The notes under the pieces were generated by a model, which ran no database searches, was not told the origin of the DNA, and saw only the letters and a list, made by a program, of their open reading frames with translations. Made by a program: the position numbers and the translations under genes. A stretch of DNA of 13,071 bases from Caulobacterales bacterium 32-69-10 (GTDB lineage: Bacteria; Pseudomonadota; Alphaproteobacteria; Caulobacterales; Caulobacteraceae), in assembly GCA_002280485.1 (NCBI GenBank), contig NCED01000048.1, positions 1 to 13,071 on the forward strand, written 5' to 3'. Below, piece after piece: positions 7,330 to 13,071 of this stretch (its first letter is position 1; every line of letters starts with the position of its first letter).

Positions 7330-8121
7330 TCAGCTGCGGTCCTGGGCCTTGGCGGCGAGGCGGGCCAGATGGCGGCCGCGGCCGCGGACCAGGGCGGTGA
7401 TGACGCCGCGGAAAGTGCGCGCCTCCTGGTCGGTGAAGCGGGCCCGGCCGAGCGCCACGCGCAGGTTGCGCACCATGGCCGGCTTCTTCTCCGGCGGATG
7501 GAAGAAGCCCGAGGTCTCGAGCTCCGCCTCCAGATGCTCGTAGAGCCCGAGCATGACCGCCTGGTCGGCCGGCTCGATCTCCTTGAAGGTCGAGGGGGCG
7601 GCGTCGAGCACCGTGCGGCGCCACTCGTAGGCGCAGATGCCCACCGCGTGGCTGAGGTTCAGGGAGTGGAAGCGCGGGTCGATGGGGATCGACAGGATGG
7701 CGTTGCACAGGGCGATGTCGCGGGTCTCCAGCCCCGCCCGCTCGGCCCCGAACAGGATGCCGGTGTTCCAGCCGGCGGCCACGGCCGAGCTCAGCTCGCG
7801 GGCGGCCACGTTGGGGGTGTGGACCGGCAGCATGGTCTCGCGCGGCCGGGCGGTGGCGGCGTAGACGAGCCGCAGGTCGGCGATCGCCGCCTCCACCGTG
7901 TCGAACACCCGGGCGTTGTCGAGGGGCCAGTGCGCGCCCGAGGCCGAGACCCAGGCCCGGTCGTGGGGCCAGCCGTCGCGGGGGGCGACCAGGCGAAGGT
8001 CGGCGAGGCCGAAGTTGGCCATGGCCCGGGCGACAGAGCCGATGTTCTCGGCCAGCTGCGGGTGGTCGAGAATTACGCAGGGCGCGGCCAAGTCCGAAGA
8101 GGGGGCGGGTGCGTCGTCCAT
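7330..8121 (-). CDS. SPOUT RNA 2'-O-methyltransferase, TrmJ-like
   Basis: A 263-residue SpoU/TrmH-superfamily enzyme that uses S-adenosylmethionine to methylate a ribose 2'-OH. The three superfamily motifs are present: ENIGSVARAMANFG (25-38) with Asn26 and the catalytic-type Arg32, LFGAERAGL (123-131), and IPIDPRFHSLNLSHAV (145-160), which forms the knot and cofactor site. The C-terminal helical tail (FFHPPEKKPAMVRNLRVALGR) resembles TrmJ, which methylates nucleotide 32 of tRNAs; E. coli TrmJ is near 246 residues. It is probably TrmJ, but an rRNA target or a less specific SpoU enzyme cannot be excluded from sequence. Start is the ATG at 8121. The kinase gene follows on the same strand after 88 bases, and icd diverges upstream. 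Confidence 0.87.
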   Translation of the reverse strand: MDDAPAPSSDLAAPCVILDHPQLAENIGSVARAMANFGLADLRLVAPRDGWPHDRAWVSASGAHWPLDNARVFDTVEAAIADLRLVYAATARPRETMLPVHTPNVAARELSSAVAAGWNTGILFGAERAGLETRDIALCNAILSIPIDPRFHSLNLSHAVGICAYEWRRTVLDAAPSTFKEIEPADQAVMLGLYEHLEAELETSGFFHPPEKKPAMVRNLRVALGRARFTDQEARTFRGVITALVRGRGRHLARLAAKAQDRS

Positions 8122-8138
8122 CGGTGCGGTGTGGCCAC

Positions 8139-8188
8139 TTCCGAGCCCGCGCGCAACCGGCTATAGCGGGCCGCCCCGGCGCCGTCGG
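8139..8188. promoter_or_regulatory. candidate bidirectional promoter for the trmJ-like gene and icd
   Basis: The palindrome GCTATAGC (8160-8167) matches seven of eight positions of the Caulobacter -10 consensus GCTAnAWC on both strands. For the leftward gene, CCGACGG (8188-8182, minus strand) matches five of seven positions of TTGnCGS with a 14-base spacer. For icd, TTCCGAG (8139-8145) is a weak -35 also 14 bases away. One symmetrical -10 could thus serve both directions, with mutually exclusive polymerase binding. Confidence 0.4.
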
Positions 8189-8215
8189 AGCGCCAGCGAA
8201 TCCCACCCCCTCGCC

Positions 8216-8220
8216 GAAGG
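8216..8220 (+). promoter_or_regulatory. icd ribosome binding site
   Basis: GAAGG ends six bases before the ATG at 8227 and supports that start, which also gives the family's usual N-terminus. Confidence 0.5.
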
Positions 8221-8226
8221 CCGCCT

Positions 8227-9438
8227 ATGCAGAAGATCAAAGTCGCCAACCCCGTCGTCGACATGGACGGCGACGAGATGACCCGCATCATCTGGAAGTG
8301 GATCAAGGACAAGCTGATCCACCCCTATCTCGACATCGACCTGGAGTACTACGACCTGGGGATGGAGCACCGCGACGCCACCGACGACAAGGTGACGATC
8401 GATGCGGCCGAGGCGACCAAGAAGCATGGCGTGGCCGTGAAGTGCGCCACCATCACCCCGGACGAGGCCCGGGTGAAGGAATTCAACCTCAAGATGATGT
8501 GGAAGTCGCCCAACGGCACCATCCGCAACATCCTGGGCGGGGTGATCTTCCGCGAGCCGATCATCTGCAAGAACGTGCCGCGCCTGGTGCCGGGCTGGAC
8601 CCAGCCCATCGTGGTCGGCCGTCACGCCTATGGCGACCAGTACAAGGCCACCGACTTCAAGGTGCCCGGCAAGGGCAAGCTGACCATCAAGTTCGTCGGC
8701 GAGGACGGGACGCAGATCGAGCACGAGGTGTTCGACTTCCCCGGCTCCGGCGTGGCCATGGCCATGTACAACCTGGACGATTCGATCCGCGACTTCGCCC
8801 GCGCCAGCTTCGCCTACGGCCTGCTGCGGACCTATCCGGTCTATCTGTCGACCAAGAACACCATCCTCAAGGCCTATGACGGGCGCTTCAAGGACATCTT
8901 CCAGGAGATCTTCGACGCCGAGTACGCCGACCAGTTCAAGGCCGCCGGCATCACCTATGAGCACCGGCTGATCGACGACATGGTCGCCGCCTCGCTGAAG
9001 TGGTCGGGCGGCTATGTCTGGGCCTGCAAGAACTACGACGGCGACGTGCAGTCCGACACGGTGGCCCAGGGCTACGGCTCGCTGGGCCTGATGACCTCGG
9101 TGCTGATGACGCCGGACGGGAAGACGGTTGAAGCGGAAGCGGCCCACGGGACCGTGACCCGCCACTACCGCCAGCACCAGAAGGGCGAGAGCACCTCGAC
9201 CAACTCGATGGCCTCGATCTTCGCCTGGACCCGTGGCCTCGCCCACCGCGCCAAGCTGGACGACAACGCCGAGCTGGCCAAGTTCGCCGCCACCCTGGAG
9301 AAGGTCTGCGTCGACACCGTCGAGTCCGGTTTCATGACCAAGGACCTGGCCCTGCTGGTCGGCCCCGATCAGCGCTGGCTGACCACCGAAGGCTTCCTCG
9401 ACAAGATCGCCGAGAACCTCGAAAAGGCCATGGCCTGA
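8227..9438 (+). CDS. icd: NADP-dependent isocitrate dehydrogenase, eukaryotic-type homodimer
   Basis: Oxidatively decarboxylates isocitrate to 2-oxoglutarate with NADP+ in the TCA cycle. At 403 residues it belongs to the homodimeric class shared with human IDH1 and mitochondrial IDH2, not the E. coli Icd class. Isocitrate-binding residues are clear: Ser94 and Arg100 in [13 protein letters not shown], Arg109 in FRE, and Arg132 in GRHAYGDQ, the same number as human IDH1 Arg132. Lys210 in STKN matches the catalytic lysine. Metal-binding aspartates appear in [10 protein letters not shown] (Asp273, Asp277). Arg312-His313 in [10 protein letters not shown] is the NADP specificity pattern. It is monocistronic, diverges from the trmJ-like gene, and is followed by a long palindromic repeat. 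Confidence 0.98.
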   Translation: MQKIKVANPVVDMDGDEMTRIIWKWIKDKLIHPYLDIDLEYYDLGMEHRDATDDKVTIDAAEATKKHGVAVKCATITPDEARVKEFNLKMMWKSPNGTIRNILGGVIFREPIICKNVPRLVPGWTQPIVVGRHAYGDQYKATDFKVPGKGKLTIKFVGEDGTQIEHEVFDFPGSGVAMAMYNLDDSIRDFARASFAYGLLRTYPVYLSTKNTILKAYDGRFKDIFQEIFDAEYADQFKAAGITYEHRLIDDMVAASLKWSGGYVWACKNYDGDVQSDTVAQGYGSLGLMTSVLMTPDGKTVEAEAAHGTVTRHYRQHQKGESTSTNSMASIFAWTRGLAHRAKLDDNAELAKFAATLEKVCVDTVESGFMTKDLALLVGPDQRWLTTEGFLDKIAENLEKAMA

Positions 9439-9443
9439 TCAAA

Positions 9444-9597
9444 GCTCCTCCCCTGCGCTCTTCGGCGCGGGGGAGGGGGACCGCCGAAGGTGGTGGAGGG
9501 GGCGGCTGGGTACACGGTCGGCCGTAGCGCACCGAAGCCCCCATCCCCCGGCTAAAGCCGGGTACTTCCCCCGCGCCGAAGAGCGCAGGGGAAGAGC
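9444..9597. repeat. 154-bp imperfect palindrome downstream of icd
   Basis: Arms 9444-9474 and 9567-9597 are inverse complements over 31 bases with one mismatch (9448 versus 9593). The left arm reads into a GGGGGA run and GCCGAAGGTGGTGGAGGG. Near the right arm is a small hairpin, CCCGGCT-AA-AGCCGGG (9547-9562). It fills most of the gap between icd and the next gene and starts five bases after the icd stop. I recall similar CTCCTCCCC...GGGGGAG repeats being dispersed in alphaproteobacterial intergenic regions, which was not checked. It may act as a bidirectional 3'-end structure, but it has no T-tract. Confidence 0.8.
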
Positions 9598-9639
9598 AAT
9601 CGAGCGCAACGTTTTCCGCCCGTGTCCGCTTGAGCTACC

Positions 9640-10368
9640 ATGGGCGACATGGACGACGATGACCGGCTGACGCTCTCTCGCCCCGACGACGACCGGCCAA
9701 GGCCCCGCGGCTCCGGCCGGCGCTGGGAAAGCCTCGACGGCCGGCTGGACCGGGCCGCCCGCGATCCCCGCATCGACCCCTATGACGACGCCAACGTCTA
9801 TCGCGGCCGCCCCCCGTCCCGCTCGCGCCCGATCCTGACCCTGTTCCTGCTGGCCCTGGTCGGCGCAGGGGTGGTGTTCGTGGCCGCGCCGGTGTTCGCC
9901 TTCCGCGCCGTCCGCTCGGCCGCCGAGTTCGGCGACGTCCAGGCCCTGGGTCAGTTGGTGGACTACAACGCCGCGCGCCAGAGCCTGCGCACCCAGATCC
10001 GCCCGGCCTCGGCCGAGAGCGCCCCGCCCCCGGACATGCTGCGCGACCCCATCGGCGCGCTGCGCCGGGCCTGGGAGCCGGTCAGTCCGCAGGCCGACGT
10101 CAACAGCTTCCTGACCCCGCAGGCCCTGGCCCGCCTGAGCCAGGGCCGCACCCCCGTCGGCCCGGCGCCGACCCCGGGCGACGGCCCGTTCGGGGGGCCG
10201 CTGCCCGCCGTGAAATTCTGGAGCACCGACCGGGTGCGCCTGGGTGTGACCGATCCCGTGCAGCGGGCGCGTGAAACCATCTTCACCTTCGAGCGCAAGA
10301 CGCTCTTTTCCTGGCGGCTGGTGGGCATACGCCTGCCGGGCGCCCCTCCCCCGACGGTCAATCCATGA
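9640..10368 (+). CDS. membrane-anchored DUF2939-like protein, first of two paralogs
   Basis: A 242-residue protein of unknown function. Residues 1-63 are charged and low complexity (DDDDR, RPDDDRPRPRG), probably disordered and cytoplasmic. Residues about 64-86 form one hydrophobic transmembrane segment (ILTLFLLALVGAGVVFVAAP). The rest should face the periplasm and shows the DUF2939 pattern: an A..GD...L..LVD...AR.SL repeat near 94-116 and a C-terminal strand pair ending WRLVGIRLP. The next gene encodes a shorter paralog and overlaps it by ATGA, so the two are probably co-translated. The ATG at 9640 is taken; the ATG at 9649 is nearly as good and no strong Shine-Dalgarno sequence separates them. 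The family assignment is by recognition. The role is unknown. Confidence 0.75.
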   Translation: MGDMDDDDRLTLSRPDDDRPRPRGSGRRWESLDGRLDRAARDPRIDPYDDANVYRGRPPSRSRPILTLFLLALVGAGVVFVAAPVFAFRAVRSAAEFGDVQALGQLVDYNAARQSLRTQIRPASAESAPPPDMLRDPIGALRRAWEPVSPQADVNSFLTPQALARLSQGRTPVGPAPTPGDGPFGGPLPAVKFWSTDRVRLGVTDPVQRARETIFTFERKTLFSWRLVGIRLPGAPPPTVNP

Positions 10369-10943
10369 AATCAAAGCTTTGGGGCGGCCTCGCCATCGGC
10401 GCCATCGTCCTGGCCGCCCTCTGGTACGTGCTGTCCCCGTTCCAGGCCTTCGCCGCCCTGGCCGAGGCCGCGCGGGTGGGCGACCGGGGCAAGCTGGAGG
10501 CGATGGTCGACTTCCCCGCCGTGCGCGAGAGCTTGAAGGAACAGCTGAACGCCCGCCTGACCACGGCGCTGAGCGGCGACAGCTCCCTGTCCAACGGGCC
10601 GTTCGGCGCCCTGGGGGCCCTGCTCGGCCCCACGGTGGTCGATCAGGTGGTCGAGGCCGCGGTGACCCCGGACGGGGTGGCGGCCATGGTCCGCAGCGGC
10701 CGGGCGCCGCTGTCCGACGTGACCCCCGGCAAGACCGCCCTGCCCCCGCCCGTGGCCGAGACGCCGGCTGCTTCCGAGGGGGCGACGCCGCCGAAGAAGA
10801 AGACCCGCTTCGCCTATTCGGACCTCAACCACGTCCGCGCCACCACCGTGTCCAACGACAGCGCCCAGACCCCGCTGACCTGGGTGCTGGAGCGGCGCGG
10901 CCTGGGGTGGAAGCTGGTGCGGATCGAGCTGCCGGCGGCTTGA
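10365..10943 (+). CDS. membrane-anchored DUF2939 protein, second of two paralogs
   Basis: A 192-residue protein of unknown function. Residues about 5-23 are a hydrophobic signal anchor (LWGGLAIGAIVLAALWYVL) with lysines at positions 2 and 4, placing the remainder in the periplasm. The motif A..GDRGKLEAMVDFPAVRESL (about 36-57) and the end LGWKLVRIELP match DUF2939 and also the protein encoded just upstream, so the two genes look like an old tandem duplication. A proline- and alanine-rich linker with PPKKKTR precedes the C-terminal strands. The ATG lies within the ATGA overlap with the preceding stop. It ends seven bases from the convergent alaS stop, with no terminator between. Confidence 0.78.
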   Translation: MKSKLWGGLAIGAIVLAALWYVLSPFQAFAALAEAARVGDRGKLEAMVDFPAVRESLKEQLNARLTTALSGDSSLSNGPFGALGALLGPTVVDQVVEAAVTPDGVAAMVRSGRAPLSDVTPGKTALPPPVAETPAASEGATPPKKKTRFAYSDLNHVRATTVSNDSAQTPLTWVLERRGLGWKLVRIELPAA

Positions 10944-10950
10944 AAAAGAG

Positions 10951-13071
10951 CTAGCCCAGAGCCGCCTTCACCGCGTCCACGCCGGCCTGGGCCTGGGCGC
11001 CGTCCGGGGCGCCGCCCTGGGCGAAGTCGGGTTTGCCGCCGCCGCCCTGGCCGCCCATGGCCGGGACCGCCAGCCGGATCAGGTCGGCGGCGCTGAAGCG
11101 GGCCTGGCCTTCGGCCGAGACCGAAATGGCGATGGCCGCCTTGCCTTCTTCGGTGACGCCGACGACCACGACCACATCGGCCTGCTTGCGCAGCTCCTCG
11201 ATGATGGGCCGCAGCGCCTTGCCGTCGACGCCCTGCATCACCTGGCCGATGAACTTGACGCCGCCGATGTCCTCGACCGCCGCGCCGGCCCCGCCGCCGC
11301 CGCCCATGGCCAGCTTGCGCTTGGCGTCGGCGAGCTCGCGCTCCAGCTTCTTGCGCTCGGCGGTCAGGGCTTCGATGCGGGCCGGGACCTCGGAGACGGG
11401 CACGCGGAACTGTTCGGCCAGGCCCTTGGACACCGCCGCCTGGTCGAGCAGGAAGCGGCGCGCCGCCTCGCCGGTCAGGGCCTCGACGCGGCGCACGCCG
11501 GCGGCGATGCCGACCTCGGCGATGATCTTGAACAGGGCGATGTCGCCGGTGCGGGCGACGTGGGTGCCGCCGCACAGCTCGACCGAATAGGGACCGTCGC
11601 CGGTCAGGGCCTGGCCCAGGGTCAGGACACGGACGCTGTCGCCGTACTTCTCGCCGAACAGGGCGATGGCGCCGGCCTCGATGGCGGCGGCGGGGGTCAT
11701 GTCGACCGTGGCGGCCGGCAGGTTCTGGCGGATGACGGCGTTGACCTCGGCCTCGACCCGGTCGAGTTCGTCGGCGGTCAGGGGGGCGCCGTGGCTGTAG
11801 TCGAAGCGCATGCGCTCGGAATCGACCAGCTGGCCCTTCTGGGCGACATGGGTCCCCAGCACGTTCTTCAGCGCCGCGTGCACGAGGTGCGCGGCGGAGT
11901 GGTTGGCGCGGGTGCGGGTGCGGGCGTCGGCGTCGATGGACAGGTGCATCCGGTCGCCGACCGCCAGCCGGCCCGCCGTGACCGTCACGGTGTGGACGTG
12001 CAGGTCGCCGGCCTGTTTGGTGACGGCCACCAGGTCGCCGGCGCCGCCCGGCCACTCGACCTTGCCGTGGTCGGAGGCCTGGCCGCCGCTCTCGGCGTAG
12101 AAGGGGGTGCGGTCGAGCAGGACCTCGACGGTGGTCCCCGCCTCGACGGCGTCGATCTCGGCCGCCTCGCGCACCAGGGCGAGCACCTCGCCGATGGTCT
12201 CGGACTCCTGGTAGCCGGTGAAGGCGGTCGGGCCGAGGCGGTCGCGCAGGGAGAACCATTCGGCGGTCGAGGCGCGGTCGCCCGAGCCGGACCAGTTCTC
12301 GCGCGCCATCTGGCGCTGCTTGTCCATGGCGGCGTCGAAGGCGTCGAGGTCCACCGACAGGCCCTTGGCGCGCACGGCGTCCTGGGTCAGGTCGAGGGGG
12401 AAGCCATAGGTGTCGTAGAGCTTGAAGGCGGTCTCGCCGGACAGCACGCCGCCTTCGGTCAGGCCCACGGTGGCCTCGTCGAGCAGGGCCATGCCGCGGC
12501 CGAGGGTGCGGCGGAACCGCTCCTCCTCCTGGCGCAGGGTGTCGACGATGACCGGCTCTGCCCGCTTCAGCTCGGGATAGGCCTGGCCCATCTGCTCGAC
12601 GAGCACGGGGGCCAGGCGGTGCATCAGGGGGTCCTCGGCGCCCAGGAGATGGGCGTGGCGCATGGCCCGGCGCATGATGCGGCGCAGGACGTAGCCGCGG
12701 CCCTCGTTGGACGGCGACACCCCGTCGGCGATCAGGAAGCTGGTCGAGCGCAGGTGGTCGGCGATGACCCGGTGCGAGGGGGTGCGCTCGCCTTCGGCCC
12801 TGACCCCGGTCAACTCTTCCGAGGCGGCGATGATCGTCTTGAACAGGTCGGTGTCGTAGTTGTTGTGCACGCCCTGCAGCACGGCGGCGAGGCGCTCCAG
12901 CCCCATGCCGGTGTCGATCGAGGGCTTGGGCAGGGCCGTGCGCGCGCCGTCGGCGAACTGCTCGTACTGCATGAAGACCAGGTTCCAGATCTCCACGAAC
13001 CGGTCGCCGTCCTCGTCCACCGAGCCCGGGGGGCCGCCGGGGATGTGGGCGCCGTGGTCGTAGAAGATCTC
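10951..13071 (-). CDS. alaS: alanyl-tRNA synthetase, N-terminus beyond the window
   Basis: Charges tRNA-Ala with alanine and edits mischarged Ser and Gly. The frame is open to the right edge, beginning EIFYDHGAHIPGGPPGS. The 706 residues present lack roughly the first 180 of a protein near 880, so most of the class II catalytic core motifs are missing. Present are the end of the catalytic domain (FMQYEQ, SIDTGMGLERLAAVLQ), the tRNA-recognition helical domain, and the editing domain with its zinc-type ligands HSAAH (fragment residues 391-395) and CGGTH (500-504). A coiled-coil-like helix (ERKKLERELADAKRKL), a glycine linker (GGGGGAG) and the C-Ala domain follow. The tail is glycine- and alanine-rich. 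It converges with the DUF2939 pair with a seven-base gap. Confidence 0.98.
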   Translation of the reverse strand, partial: EIFYDHGAHIPGGPPGSVDEDGDRFVEIWNLVFMQYEQFADGARTALPKPSIDTGMGLERLAAVLQGVHNNYDTDLFKTIIAASEELTGVRAEGERTPSHRVIADHLRSTSFLIADGVSPSNEGRGYVLRRIMRRAMRHAHLLGAEDPLMHRLAPVLVEQMGQAYPELKRAEPVIVDTLRQEEERFRRTLGRGMALLDEATVGLTEGGVLSGETAFKLYDTYGFPLDLTQDAVRAKGLSVDLDAFDAAMDKQRQMARENWSGSGDRASTAEWFSLRDRLGPTAFTGYQESETIGEVLALVREAAEIDAVEAGTTVEVLLDRTPFYAESGGQASDHGKVEWPGGAGDLVAVTKQAGDLHVHTVTVTAGRLAVGDRMHLSIDADARTRTRANHSAAHLVHAALKNVLGTHVAQKGQLVDSERMRFDYSHGAPLTADELDRVEAEVNAVIRQNLPAATVDMTPAAAIEAGAIALFGEKYGDSVRVLTLGQALTGDGPYSVELCGGTHVARTGDIALFKIIAEVGIAAGVRRVEALTGEAARRFLLDQAAVSKGLAEQFRVPVSEVPARIEALTAERKKLERELADAKRKLAMGGGGGAGAAVEDIGGVKFIGQVMQGVDGKALRPIIEELRKQADVVVVVGVTEEGKAAIAISVSAEGQARFSAADLIRLAVPAMGGQGGGGKPDFAQGGAPDGAQAQAGVDAVKAALG

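Noticed and set aside
8198..8202. GAATC (CcrM-type GANTC site) in the icd leader
   Set aside because: GANTC occurs at several other places in the window, mostly inside genes. A single site in the leader is not enough to claim cell-cycle control.
8161..9246. 361-codon frame antisense to icd
   Set aside because: No recognisable protein features; it overlaps the unambiguous icd gene and part of its promoter.
10814..12259. 481-codon minus-strand frame inside alaS
   Set aside because: Arg- and Pro-rich shadow frame of the clear alaS reading frame. No domain or start signal supports it.

Overview
The window is dense, GC-rich chromosomal DNA with very short intergenic gaps, several ATGA start/stop overlaps and alphaproteobacterial housekeeping genes. 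Protein content and gene order (purL, BolA-family gene, CGFS glutaredoxin, cysteine-free S4, a eukaryotic-type NADP isocitrate dehydrogenase, an HWE kinase) suggest a Caulobacterales member such as Caulobacter, Phenylobacterium or Brevundimonas. That placement is inferred from recognition, not from a search. No rRNA, tRNA, CRISPR array, prophage or canonical insertion sequence was seen.

Layout, left to right. Bases 1-19 may hold the first codons of a leftward gene. purL (121-2328, +) makes FGAM in purine synthesis. A rightward cluster follows: a BolA-family gene (2393-2635), a gene for an aldo/keto-reductase-fold protein that seems to lack its catalytic tetrad (2632-3537), an intrinsic terminator, then grxD (3595-3948). 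BolA and CGFS glutaredoxin proteins are known partners in iron-sulfur handling. Between grxD and the convergent rpsD (4520-5137, -) sits a compact 440-bp unit. In it a small GIY-YIG nuclease gene is bracketed by two inverted copies of a 50-bp palindromic repeat, and the four differences between the copies form two compensatory base-pair changes. This is the most unusual structure in the window.

Next is a two-component pair facing tail to tail: a single-domain response regulator (5380-5787, +) and an HWE histidine kinase (5784-7241, -). The kinase's N-terminal membrane domain resembles the copper/ethylene-binding domain of plant ETR1 and cyanobacterial receptors. Upstream of the kinase on the same strand is a TrmJ-like SPOUT methyltransferase gene (7330-8121, -), divergent from icd (8227-9438, +) with a palindromic candidate -10 box between them. 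A 154-bp imperfect palindrome follows icd. Two paralogous membrane-anchored DUF2939-like genes (9640-10368 and 10365-10943, +) come next, and alaS (10951 to the window end, -) runs off the right edge.

Most genes are core metabolism or translation. The accessory interest lies in the GIY-YIG/repeat unit, the ethylene-receptor-like kinase, the degenerate reductase and the repeat behind icd. No stretch longer than about 250 bases lacks a gene.
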